Assembly: GCF_003182155.1 (NCBI RefSeq)
Contig: NZ_QGTG01000016.1
Span: 1 to 64,000 of the forward strand
Source: Chitinophaga sp. S165
GTDB lineage: Bacteria; Bacteroidota; Bacteroidia; Chitinophagales; Chitinophagaceae
Direction: 5' to 3'
Length of the DNA stretch: 64,000 bases
How positions within the stretch are numbered: the first letter of the stretch is position 1; every line of letters begins with the position of its first letter. Both the position numbers and the translations under genes were made by a program. Shown piece after piece: positions 18,814 to 26,331 of the stretch. The notes beneath the pieces are model-generated. The model was not told the origin of the DNA. It saw nothing but the letters and a program-made list of their open reading frames with translations, and did no database searches.

Positions 18814-19539
18814 GTGTTACCGAATATATCTTTAGACCAGTTATTGCTGCTTGATATTGAAACAACTCCCGCTGTAGCGGCGTTTGATTTTTTACCTGAC
18901 AACATGCAATCGCTCTGGCTGGACAAAATTGCAAAAACTTTGCCAGAAACAGGGAACCCTACAGAAGCATACGCCGACAGGGCTGGGATCTATGCCGAAT
19001 TCGGGAAAATCATCTGTATATCAGTAGGGTTCTTCCATGTGGAAGGTGGTCGTTATCAACTACGTATAAAATCATTTTATAATGACGATGAAAAAGTTGT
19101 ATTAACGAGTTTTTTAGAATTGGTAAATAAATTCCATATAAAATTTCCCCGTTTTCAGTTTGCCGGGCATAACATCAAAGAATTTGATATTCCTTTTATT
19201 TGCAGGCGTTCTGTTATTCATCAGCTATCTTTGCCCCTGCCTTTGCAGATCCACGGGTTTAAACCCTGGGAGTTGCCGATGTTGGATACCATGCAGTTAT
19301 GGCGTTTCGGAGATTTTAAAAATTATACTTCCCTGAAACTGATAACGGCTGTTATGGGCATTCCGACTCCCAAAGACGATATTGACGGCAGTATGGTGGG
19401 AAAGGTTTACTGGCAGGATAAAGACCTTGAAAGGATCGCTAATTATTGCCAGAAAGATGTCGTAGCTGTCGGGCAGTTGCTGATGCGTTTTAAGGGTGTC
19501 CCTTTACTGGAAACAGAAGACGTGGTGTATTCAAAATAA
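18814..19539 (+). CDS. Predicted 3'-5' exonuclease, PolB-like DEDDy family
   Basis: This 241-aa ribonuclease-H-fold protein matches the stand-alone DNA-polymerase-B-type exonuclease family. The acidic residues are in place: LLLDIETTP (Asp and Glu), FAGHNIKEFDIPF (Asp), and YCQKDVVAVGQLL (Tyr and Asp), which makes it the DEDDy class. It begins with GTG at 18814; no ATG is available upstream in frame. holA follows after 6 bp, so it is probably co-transcribed with a replication gene. The substrate, DNA or RNA, is not decided. Confidence 0.87.
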   Translation: MLPNISLDQLLLLDIETTPAVAAFDFLPDNMQSLWLDKIAKTLPETGNPTEAYADRAGIYAEFGKIICISVGFFHVEGGRYQLRIKSFYNDDEKVVLTSFLELVNKFHIKFPRFQFAGHNIKEFDIPFICRRSVIHQLSLPLPLQIHGFKPWELPMLDTMQLWRFGDFKNYTSLKLITAVMGIPTPKDDIDGSMVGKVYWQDKDLERIANYCQKDVVAVGQLLMRFKGVPLLETEDVVYSK

Positions 19540-19545
19540 TAAAGC

Positions 19546-20541
19546 ATGGAATATCAGGATATTATAAAAGACTGGAAGCAAAAGAAGTTTAAACCATTGT
19601 ACTGGCTGGAAGGGGAGGAAGATTTTTTCATCGACCAGGTCAGCAATTTTGCAGAGCATCATTTGCTGGACGACTCGGAAAAGGGGTTTAACCTGACCAT
19701 CCTGTATGGTAAGGATACGGATTGGAGTACGGTTATCAATGCCTGCCGCCGTTATCCTATGTTTGCCGAAAGACAGGTTGTTGTGCTGAAAGAGGCGCAA
19801 TCCATGAAAGATATCCTGAAGCTGGAAGCATATATTGACAATCCGCTTACTTCTACCATTTTCGTAGTGGCCCATAAGCAGGGCAAGATCGACGGACGCA
19901 GTAAACTGGCGAAACTGATCAAGGAGAAAGGGGTCTTGCTGAGTACCAAGAAAATGTACGATAACCAGCTGCCTGCCTGGGTGGAAGCCTATGTGAGCAG
20001 TCTGGGGAGGGCCATTTCACAAAAGGCAGGCATCCTGCTGGTAGATCATATTGGTAATGATCTTTCCAGGATGGCCAATGAAGTAGATAAGCTGCTGGTG
20101 AACCTGCCGCCGGATAAAAAGATAGATGAGAATGATATTGAGAAGTATGTAGGGATCAGCAAGGAATACAATGTATTTGAATTGCAGAATGCCCTGGGAC
20201 AGAAGGATATCACCAAGGTGATGCGCATCATCCGTTATTTCGCCGCTAATCCTAAAGCGGGGCCAATACAAATGGTGCTGCCTGCCCTTTACAATTTCTT
20301 CAGCAAAATGAACATGGTCTTCGGTATAAAAGGCGGAGAAAAGGAGATTGCAGCCGCTATAGGCGTACATCCTTTCTTTGTTAAGGACTATGTCAACGCA
20401 GCACGGCAATATGGTCTGGAAGGCACGGAAAAGGCCATTCTGCTATTGCATGCCTATAACCTGCGCAGTATTGGTATCAATGATAGCGGTGTGGAAGATG
20501 GTGAGCTGATGAAAGAGTTGGTTTACAAGCTGATGTACTGA
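19546..20541 (+). CDS. holA: DNA polymerase III delta subunit
   Basis: HolA is the clamp-loader wrench that opens the sliding clamp. The 331-aa length and domain pattern fit: an N-terminal ATPase-like fold with WLEGEEDFFIDQVSNF, and the delta motif LSRMANEVDKLLVNL near 168-182. The C-terminal collar domain holds NALGQKDITKVMRIIRYF. It is directly downstream of the exonuclease gene. A short hairpin with T-run separates it from the convergent ribF. Confidence 0.9.
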   Translation: MEYQDIIKDWKQKKFKPLYWLEGEEDFFIDQVSNFAEHHLLDDSEKGFNLTILYGKDTDWSTVINACRRYPMFAERQVVVLKEAQSMKDILKLEAYIDNPLTSTIFVVAHKQGKIDGRSKLAKLIKEKGVLLSTKKMYDNQLPAWVEAYVSSLGRAISQKAGILLVDHIGNDLSRMANEVDKLLVNLPPDKKIDENDIEKYVGISKEYNVFELQNALGQKDITKVMRIIRYFAANPKAGPIQMVLPALYNFFSKMNMVFGIKGGEKEIAAAIGVHPFFVKDYVNAARQYGLEGTEKAILLLHAYNLRSIGINDSGVEDGELMKELVYKLMY

Positions 20542-20542
20542 T

Positions 20543-20572
20543 AAAACGGCGGTTGCTCAAACCGTTTTTTCC
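20543..20572. terminator. Terminator between holA and ribF
   Basis: CGGTT and AACCG pair around GCTCA and are followed by six T on the plus strand, with an A-run on the other side. The genes converge here, so it may serve both. Confidence 0.6.
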
Positions 20573-20576
20573 GGGA

Positions 20577-21506
20577 TCAGGACGCCAGTACGCTTTTTGC
20601 GGCAAGGCTGTCTTTATCCATCTGGATGATCAGGTCCTGTATATTGTCAAATTTGAGGTTAGCCCTGATGTAACTGATCATTTCCACCCTCAGTACCTTA
20701 TCATAAATTTCCTGGCTGAAATCGAAGATATGTGCCTCCAGGCGGAGGTCAACACCGTTAAAGGTGGGCCGGGTGCCTATGCTCATTACGCCGTTCAACG
20801 ACTGCTTTTCAAGATGGACCTTTATGGCATATATGCCTTGTGCAGGGATCAGTTTACGATGATCGGGTAATTCGATATTAGCAGTAGGGTAGCCCAGCTG
20901 CCGGCCCATTTTATCGCCATGGACCACTTTACCTTCCATGAAATAAGGGTAGCCAAGCAATTCGTTGGCCAGCTCAATATTTCCATCCTGCAGGCTGTTA
21001 CGGATCTTGGTAGAGCTAACGGCCAGGTCATGTACTACCTGCTGTGGGATCTCCACCAGCTGGAAACCATACCTGTTCTGTTCTGCTTCTAATAGCTCCA
21101 GTCCGCCTTCACGGTTGTGGCCGAAACGGTGGTCATAACCAATGATGATGGTATGTGGTTTGAACTTTTCTATAAGGAAATCTTCCAGGTAAGCCCGGGC
21201 CGAGAGTTCTGAAAATGCTCTGGTAAAAGGAACGATAACAACGTGATCAATCCCCTGGCGTGCCAGCAGTTCGATCTTCTCATCGAGTGTAGTAAGCAGT
21301 TTCACGGGCGCCCCGTCGGGGTGTAATACTTCCCGTGGATGTGGGTCAAAGGTGATGATCACGGTTTCCCCGTCACAGGCAGCAGCAGTTTCCTGCAACT
21401 GTTCTATAATATGACGGTGGCCGCTGTGAACGCCGTCAAAAGTACCGATTGTAATTACAGCCCGCCTCAAAGCTGGCAAGTGGGTTAGGTCCCTGTGTAT
21501 CCGCAT
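20577..21506 (-). CDS. ribF: Bifunctional riboflavin kinase/FAD synthetase
   Basis: RibF turns riboflavin into FMN and then FAD. The N-terminal nucleotidyltransferase domain shows ITIGTFDGVHSGHRHII, TFDPHPREVL and the second motif VSSTKIRNSL. The C-terminal flavokinase domain shows KMGRQLGYPTANIEL and GVMSIGTRPTFNG. I start at ATG 21506 (MRIHRDLTHLP), which matches the usual start of the family. A further ATG eleven codons upstream at 21539 would add a hydrophobic extension. Total length is then 309 aa. FAD supply is relevant to SdhA and HemY in this window, though not linked genetically. Confidence 0.94.
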   Translation of the reverse strand: MRIHRDLTHLPALRRAVITIGTFDGVHSGHRHIIEQLQETAAACDGETVIITFDPHPREVLHPDGAPVKLLTTLDEKIELLARQGIDHVVIVPFTRAFSELSARAYLEDFLIEKFKPHTIIIGYDHRFGHNREGGLELLEAEQNRYGFQLVEIPQQVVHDLAVSSTKIRNSLQDGNIELANELLGYPYFMEGKVVHGDKMGRQLGYPTANIELPDHRKLIPAQGIYAIKVHLEKQSLNGVMSIGTRPTFNGVDLRLEAHIFDFSQEIYDKVLRVEMISYIRANLKFDNIQDLIIQMDKDSLAAKSVLAS

Positions 21507-21577
21507 AAATTGCCTGTAAACGATCAAAATCCCATGCAAATTACAACATTTAGATATCAGATAAGTGTCTAATCAGT

Positions 21578-21585
21578 TACTTTTG
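21578..21585 (+). promoter_or_regulatory. -7 promoter box of purM
   Basis: TACTTTTG matches TAnnTTTG, 30 bp before the purM GTG. A matching -33 is not seen. Confidence 0.45.
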
Positions 21586-21615
21586 CAGCAGATTGTTCAT
21601 TTATAAAATTACCTG

Positions 21616-22794
21616 GTGGATCAGAATATCTACGCGCAGCGCGGCGTTTCAGCCGGAAAAGAGGATGTGCACAATGCTATAAAGCATATTGACAAAGGAC
21701 TGTTTCCAAAAGCTTTCTGTAAGATAGTGCCCGATATTCTCGGCGGACAGGAGGATTATTGCAATATTATGCATGCCGACGGAGCGGGTACCAAATCATC
21801 ACTGGCATATACTTACTGGAAGGAGACAGGCAACCTGGACGTATGGAGAGGCATTGCGCAGGACGCTATCATCATGAATATTGATGATCTGTTATGTGTG
21901 GGAGCTACCGAAAATATCCTGTTATCATCCACCATTGGCCGAAACAAACAGCTTATTCCGGGTGAAGTGATCGCTGCTATTATCAATGGCACAGAAGAGA
22001 TCCTGGAAGAGTTGCGCAGCTATGGTATCAGTATCTACTCCACCGGTGGTGAAACTGCGGATGTGGGCGACCTGGTGCGGACCATTATAGTGGATTCCAC
22101 CGTTACCTGCCGTATGAAGAGATCAGAAGTTATATCCAATCATACTATACAGGCCGGAGATGTTATCGTAGGGCTGTCGTCTTACGGCCAGGCATCTTAC
22201 GAGAAATTTTATAACGGTGGTATGGGCAGTAATGGACTGACCTCTGCACGGCACGATGTATTTAACAAACAGGTGGCGGAAAAGTATCCAGAGAGTTATG
22301 ATCCGGGTATTCCTTATAACCTGATCTTCAGCGGAAAGAAAGCATTGACGGATAAGGTCGATATTCCTGGTTTTGGCCCTATAGATGCCGGCAGACTGGT
22401 ATTATCGCCTACACGTACTTACGCACCTGTGATCAAACAGATCCTGGAGGCCTACCGTTCGCGTATACACGGACTGGTGCATTGTAGTGGCGGTGCGCAG
22501 ACAAAAGTGCTGCACTTTATAGATAACCTGCATGTCATCAAGGATAATCTGTTCCCTGTTCCGCCATTGTTCCAGCTGATCCAGGAGCAGTCAGGTACGG
22601 GTTGGAAGGAGATGTACCAGGTATTTAATATGGGACACCGGATGGAGCTGTATGTGCCGGAAGAAATCGCTGCGGATATCATTAAAATAAGCCAAAGCTT
22701 CAATATCGATGCACAGATCGTGGGTAGAGTAGAGCAAGCGGCGGCGAAGCAGGTAACTGTGCGTAGCGCGCAGGGCGAGTTTGTGTATAATTGA
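21616..22794 (+). CDS. purM: Phosphoribosylformylglycinamidine cyclo-ligase
   Basis: PurM closes the imidazole ring to give AIR in purine synthesis. The 392-aa protein has the PurM/AIRS fold with NIMHADGAGTKSSLAY, the metal/ATP-binding NIDDLLCVGA, GGETADVGDLV and GLSSYGQASYE. It is about 40 residues longer than E. coli PurM and diverged in the N-terminus (YAQRGVSAGKEDVHNA), the form common in Bacteroidota. The start is GTG at 21616. It is monocistronic, with its own terminator. Confidence 0.92.
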   Translation: MDQNIYAQRGVSAGKEDVHNAIKHIDKGLFPKAFCKIVPDILGGQEDYCNIMHADGAGTKSSLAYTYWKETGNLDVWRGIAQDAIIMNIDDLLCVGATENILLSSTIGRNKQLIPGEVIAAIINGTEEILEELRSYGISIYSTGGETADVGDLVRTIIVDSTVTCRMKRSEVISNHTIQAGDVIVGLSSYGQASYEKFYNGGMGSNGLTSARHDVFNKQVAEKYPESYDPGIPYNLIFSGKKALTDKVDIPGFGPIDAGRLVLSPTRTYAPVIKQILEAYRSRIHGLVHCSGGAQTKVLHFIDNLHVIKDNLFPVPPLFQLIQEQSGTGWKEMYQVFNMGHRMELYVPEEIAADIIKISQSFNIDAQIVGRVEQAAAKQVTVRSAQGEFVYN

Positions 22795-22852
22795 TCCTGC
22801 GGATAGTTTTTAAGCTGTTCAAACAAACACCTGTTCATCAGGGATATAAAGT

Positions 22853-22893
22853 AAAGGAGGCTGTTCATCGTAGATGGACAGCCTCCTTTGTTT
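22853..22893 (+). terminator. Terminator of purM
   Basis: AAAGGAGGCTGT and ACAGCCTCCTTT make a 12-bp stem. It lies between convergent purM and the M56 gene and can work both ways, as A and T runs are inside the stem. Confidence 0.85.
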
Positions 22894-22912
22894 AGATTGA
22901 GAACGGTGCATT

Positions 22913-24166
22913 TTACTCCTGCAGTACGTAGCGTATAGGAAGATTGAATGCTACATTCACAAACTGACCATCCTGTTTGCCAGGCGTCCATTTAGGCATG
23001 GCTTCTACCACACGAATGGATTCTTCTTCAAGACCATCTCCGATCGCTTTACCCACCGTTTTAACATCGGCGATGCTACCGTCGGCCTTTACCACAAATT
23101 GTACGAATACGGTACCTGTGGTGCCTTTTTTGTAGGCTGCTTTCGGATAGCGGATACTGCGTGACAGGAACTTGGAGAGTTCGGCTTCTCCACCGTTGAA
23201 TTTAGGAGGATCGGTTACGAAGGTGAAGACTTTGTCACCAGCACTTGCCTGGGATTGGAACGGACTAGCCAGCATGTTTTTAGCTGTATCAGGCATTTTG
23301 ATATCTAAGTCCTGTTGACAGCCAATAACGAGGGCCATGAGTACAAAAACGGGGAATATTATGCTCTTCTTCATAAACGTGTGATTAGCATTGTGGGTGA
23401 ACAACATAAGGATGCGGCGTTTTACCGGCGCCTGGGCGAAGGTGTTGGTTAACAGCAGGCGTTTGGTTTGCAGGGTCATTTGTAATAATGTCCTTGCATA
23501 GTCGTCGGGAGCATTTTCGTTCGCAGCAGCTTTATCCGCCAGGAATTCATGCACCATTGCCAATTCCCGTTTAAAGAGATGAAAGAAGGGATTAAACCAG
23601 AAGATGGCACAGGCCAATTGCAGGAACAGCTTATCTGCCGTATGACGGCCGTTTATGTGTTCCAGTTCGTGTCTGAGCACCTGTTTGCCTTCCTCGCTAT
23701 CCGGCGTCAGTTCTTCCCCCCAGAAGATGTTGCCGAAAAAGGAGAAGGTAGATTTAACCTGTGGATGCCTGATCAGCTGATAGTTATCGAAAGTCATCCG
23801 GTCGCCCTGCCGTGCCAGGCGTTTGATCAGGAACCAGTTCCGGACCATATTCAGGACCATTAATAATGTAATGAAACCATAAATGCCGGTTATGATATTT
23901 GAAGTAGGACCAAAGCCACCAGCTTGTTGTACAGGGCTTGTCATATATGCAACGACAGTTACCAGGGGCCCTGAATAAGTTGGCGCCGGTGCGGTAATAA
24001 ATGATAATTGCAGTAATGGCAGCAGGATGGAAGCCACCGTTGCGAGGAGGAGATACCCTCTGTTCCACCTGTGAAAAGGATTGTTTTTCAAGGCCAGTGC
24101 GTAATAGGCATACAGGATGCCGGCACAGATCAGCATTTTAACGAGGTAAATGGTCAGCGCAATCAT
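22913..24166 (-). CDS. BlaR1-like M56 metallopeptidase with TonB C-terminal domain
   Basis: This 417-aa membrane protein has several N-terminal helices (from about 4-24, 38-56, 92-108) and the cytoplasmic zinc-protease motif HELEH at 166-170 with a downstream FNPF segment. A further membrane helix lies at about 270-285, with QQD after a Cys. The tail at about 325-417 is a TonB C-terminal fold (VFVQFVVKADGSI, MPKWTPGKQDGQFVNVAFNL). There is no penicillin-binding sensor domain, so the signal is not a beta-lactam by this route. The start overlaps the BlaI-like gene by 4 bp, so protease and repressor are co-expressed. Confidence 0.9.
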   Translation of the reverse strand: MIALTIYLVKMLICAGILYAYYALALKNNPFHRWNRGYLLLATVASILLPLLQLSFITAPAPTYSGPLVTVVAYMTSPVQQAGGFGPTSNIITGIYGFITLLMVLNMVRNWFLIKRLARQGDRMTFDNYQLIRHPQVKSTFSFFGNIFWGEELTPDSEEGKQVLRHELEHINGRHTADKLFLQLACAIFWFNPFFHLFKRELAMVHEFLADKAAANENAPDDYARTLLQMTLQTKRLLLTNTFAQAPVKRRILMLFTHNANHTFMKKSIIFPVFVLMALVIGCQQDLDIKMPDTAKNMLASPFQSQASAGDKVFTFVTDPPKFNGGEAELSKFLSRSIRYPKAAYKKGTTGTVFVQFVVKADGSIADVKTVGKAIGDGLEEESIRVVEAMPKWTPGKQDGQFVNVAFNLPIRYVLQE

Positions 24167-24543
24167 GGTTGTTCTTTTTTAGCGTCCTTAATTTGTTCCA
24201 GTAATTGTTCTAATTCATTGACACTGATCTCTTTTTCTTTAACGAAGAAGGATACCATGTCTTTGAAGGAGCCGGAGAAGTAGCCTTTTACAAAATGCTG
24301 CATGGTATTCCGGCTGTATTCATCTTTGCTGATGAGGGCAAAGTATTGATAGGATTTACCATAAGCCTTGTAATCCACAAAACCTTTATCCTGCAGGATC
24401 TTTATCAGCGTAGATACGGTATTGTAGTGCGGCTTGGGTTCGGGCATAACGTCGATCAGGTCTTTGACGAATGCCGGCCCTGTTTTCCATAAGGCCTGCA
24501 TGACCTGTTCTTCGGCTTTAGTCAAGGTTTTTACTGTTGTCAT
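24163..24543 (-). CDS. BlaI/MecI/CopY-type transcriptional repressor
   Basis: The 126-aa winged-helix repressor starts with LTKAEEQVMQALWKTGPAFV and HYNTVSTLIKILQDKGFV, the usual DNA-binding part of BlaI relatives. It ends in a helical dimerisation tail. It is the first gene of a two-gene operon with the M56 protease, which by analogy inactivates it upon signal. Two palindromic sites directly upstream of its start are the likely autoregulatory operators. The sensed signal is unknown. Confidence 0.92.
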   Translation of the reverse strand: MTTVKTLTKAEEQVMQALWKTGPAFVKDLIDVMPEPKPHYNTVSTLIKILQDKGFVDYKAYGKSYQYFALISKDEYSRNTMQHFVKGYFSGSFKDMVSFFVKEKEISVNELEQLLEQIKDAKKEQP

Positions 24544-24574
24544 ATCGTGGGCTTTAAGTACCTGAAGCTAAGTT

Positions 24575-24594
24575 AAAACTAATAATTTAGTTTT
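24575..24594. promoter_or_regulatory. BlaI-type operator 1
   Basis: AAAACTAA, four bases, TTAGTTTT is a perfect 8-bp inverted repeat, 32 bp upstream of the repressor ATG. Similar ACTA/TAGT palindromes serve BlaI-family repressors. Confidence 0.7.
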
Positions 24595-24596
24595 CA

Positions 24597-24612
24597 AACT
24601 ATTTATTTAGTT
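24597..24612. promoter_or_regulatory. BlaI-type operator 2
   Basis: AACTA, six bases, TAGTT is perfect and shares the half-site of operator 1. The centre-to-centre distance is 20 bp, about two helix turns, so two dimers could bind one face. Confidence 0.65.
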
Positions 24613-24654
24613 GATGAGGGGTGTATACACCTTATATATGCTTTATGCATGGTG

Positions 24655-24870
24655 TATGCCCGGGGAACCCGCGCATGCTGTTAACCCCGGGTTGACACCT
24701 AATCCCGGGTTGACACCCGGGGCTACAAACAGGGGACTCCTGACGGAGTCCTATTGTGTTTTGTTTAAGTCGGAGTAGACTACGCTTTATACATGCTTTA
24801 TACACGACGTATACATGCTTCATACACGACGCATCCCCGACGCATCCCCGACGCATGGTTGGACTTAAAC
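24655..24870. repeat. Palindrome-rich intergenic cluster
   Basis: The 638-bp gap between the BlaI-like and ftsE-like genes has no gene that I can support. It holds two copies of CCCGGGTTGACACC near 24693-24720, and a hairpin GGACTCC/GGAGTCC at 24734-24751. An inverted repeat GTTTAAGTC (24763-24771) / GACTTAAAC (24862-24870) encloses direct repeats of CATGCTTTATACACGACG-like and GACGCATCCCC-like units. Confidence 0.7.
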
Positions 24871-24984
24871 ATTTTCTCTTGTTTCTGCTTTTAGCCCGTT
24901 TTGACTATCGCAGGTGGCTGAAAGGCTTCAGAGTTGATCGATCCAGGTATGAACCTATAATGTATAGGCTATCTACATAGCGTT

Positions 24985-25026
24985 ACGCCGTATTTTCTGT
25001 ATCGATCGATATGGAAAATACGGCGT
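24985..25026. repeat. 13-bp perfect hairpin
   Basis: ACGCCGTATTTTC and GAAAATACGGCGT enclose a 16-nt loop containing ATCGATCGAT. The arm sequence TACGGCGTA recurs just after at 25031-25039. It lacks a T-run and is not a standard terminator. Confidence 0.75.
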
Positions 25027-25148
25027 AGATACGGCGTACGGCCCTTTTAGATATAAAGAAGTATGCTGTTTTGATATTATCTCAAGGCCATCTGAAAGAA
25101 ATTTGGACTACATTCCAGGCGGTCGGATGGTTCTGCCGGATAAATAGC

Positions 25149-25156
25149 TATTTTTG
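25149..25156 (+). promoter_or_regulatory. -7 promoter box of the ftsE-like gene
   Basis: TATTTTTG matches TAnnTTTG, 25 bp before the start codon. Confidence 0.5.
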
Positions 25157-25181
25157 TTATGACTAAACCCATACGGCAGAA

Positions 25182-25874
25182 ATGACAGAACAACCGATTA
25201 TACAATTATCCAATGTGAATATCTACCAGGGGACTTCCCTGATCCTTGCTGACGTGAATATTACGGTGAACAAAGGAGAATTTGTATACCTGATAGGCAG
25301 GACCGGAACCGGTAAATCCAGCCTGCTGAAGACGCTTTACGGTGATCTTTCACTTAAGGAAGGCGCCGGACAGGTGGTAGGGTTTGATCTGAAAAAGATG
25401 GACTGGAAAAAAGTGCCTTACCTGCGCCGTAACCTGGGGGTAGTATTCCAGGATTTCCAGTTGCTGACGGACAGGAACGTATGTGACAACCTGAAATTTG
25501 CCCTGAAAGCTACAGGCTGGACGGATAATAAAAAGATGGACGAGAAGATCAATGACGTGCTGGACAAGGTGGGACTGAATACCAAGGGCTTTAAGATGCC
25601 TTATGAGCTGAGTGGCGGGGAGCAGCAGCGTGTGGATATTGCCCGTGCTATGCTTAATTCGCCAAAACTGATCCTGGCGGACGAACCGACCGGTAACCTG
25701 GACCCTGAAACTTCTGACGGCATTATGCAGTTGTTGTTCCGGATCAGCAGGGAGGAGGGGGCCGCCGTGGTAATGGCGACCCATGACTATATATTATTAC
25801 AGAAATTCCCGTCGAGGGTGCTACGGACCGAAAATGGCAAGGTAACAGATCACGCCAGTGTGACTTTCGTGTAA
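25182..25874 (+). CDS. ftsE: FtsE-like ABC transporter ATP-binding protein
   Basis: This 230-aa ATPase has Walker A GRTGTGKSS, a Q-loop FQDFQLL, signature LSGGEQQR, Walker B LILADEPTGNLD and a switch His in MATHDY. In length and in the sequence around GEFVYLIGRTGTGKS it matches FtsE, which with FtsX controls cell-wall hydrolases at the divisome. No ftsX or other permease gene adjoins; rpsO follows after about 100 bp with its own promoter. A LolD-like partner for another permease remains possible, but FtsE fits best. Confidence 0.82.
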   Translation: MTEQPIIQLSNVNIYQGTSLILADVNITVNKGEFVYLIGRTGTGKSSLLKTLYGDLSLKEGAGQVVGFDLKKMDWKKVPYLRRNLGVVFQDFQLLTDRNVCDNLKFALKATGWTDNKKMDEKINDVLDKVGLNTKGFKMPYELSGGEQQRVDIARAMLNSPKLILADEPTGNLDPETSDGIMQLLFRISREEGAAVVMATHDYILLQKFPSRVLRTENGKVTDHASVTFV

Positions 25875-25887
25875 AATTTATGTGAAA

Positions 25888-25918
25888 TTGTTAATTCACA
25901 ATATTTGATTTACCTTTG
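25888..25918 (+). promoter_or_regulatory. Promoter of rpsO
   Basis: TTG at 25888-25890 and TACCTTTG at 25911-25918, with a 20-bp spacer, match the Bacteroidota consensus. The start site would be near 25927, about 45 nt before rpsO. Confidence 0.7.
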
Positions 25919-25972
25919 CCCCGGAAAAATAGCGACTAAATAAACCTTTATCATTTTATTATTTAATTAAAG

Positions 25973-26245
25973 ATGTCTTACTTAACTGTTGAAAAGAAAG
26001 CCAATATTTTTAAAGAATTTGGTGGAAGCGAAAAAAATACCGGCTCTGTAGAAGCGCAAATTGCCCTGCTGACTGAGCGTATCAACAGCATTTCCAGTCA
26101 CCTGAAAGAAAACAAAAAAGACTTTTCTACACACCGTGGTTTGATGAAAATGGTAGGCCAGAGAAAGCGTTTGCTTTCCTACCTTTCTAAAACTAACCTC
26201 ACAGGCTACCGCGCTCTGCTTGAGAAATTAGGTCTCAGAAAATAA
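25973..26245 (+). CDS. rpsO: 30S ribosomal protein S15
   Basis: S15 binds the 16S rRNA central domain early in 30S assembly. The 90-aa length is standard. Typical segments are GSVEAQIALLTERI, LKENKKDFSTHRGL, VGQRKRLLSYL and YRALLEKLGLRK. It has its own promoter and terminator, and pnp follows, as in many bacteria where the pair is conserved. Confidence 0.97.
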   Translation: MSYLTVEKKANIFKEFGGSEKNTGSVEAQIALLTERINSISSHLKENKKDFSTHRGLMKMVGQRKRLLSYLSKTNLTGYRALLEKLGLRK

Positions 26246-26264
26246 TAAGAACTTTTTTATAGCG

Positions 26265-26302
26265 CTATTCCCAACTTATAAGGTTGGGAATAGTTTTTTT
26301 TT
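26265..26302 (+). terminator. Terminator between rpsO and pnp
   Basis: CTATTCCCAAC and GTTGGGAATAG pair over a short loop and are followed by nine T. In E. coli the same gap has an RNase III site controlling pnp; here a simple terminator or attenuator is seen. Confidence 0.9.
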
Positions 26303-26331
26303 AGGTATACCATTTTAATCTTCTCATTTTT

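Noticed and set aside
24756-24980. A 74-aa frame in the palindrome cluster
   Set aside because: It translates the short repeats themselves and has no coding signs.
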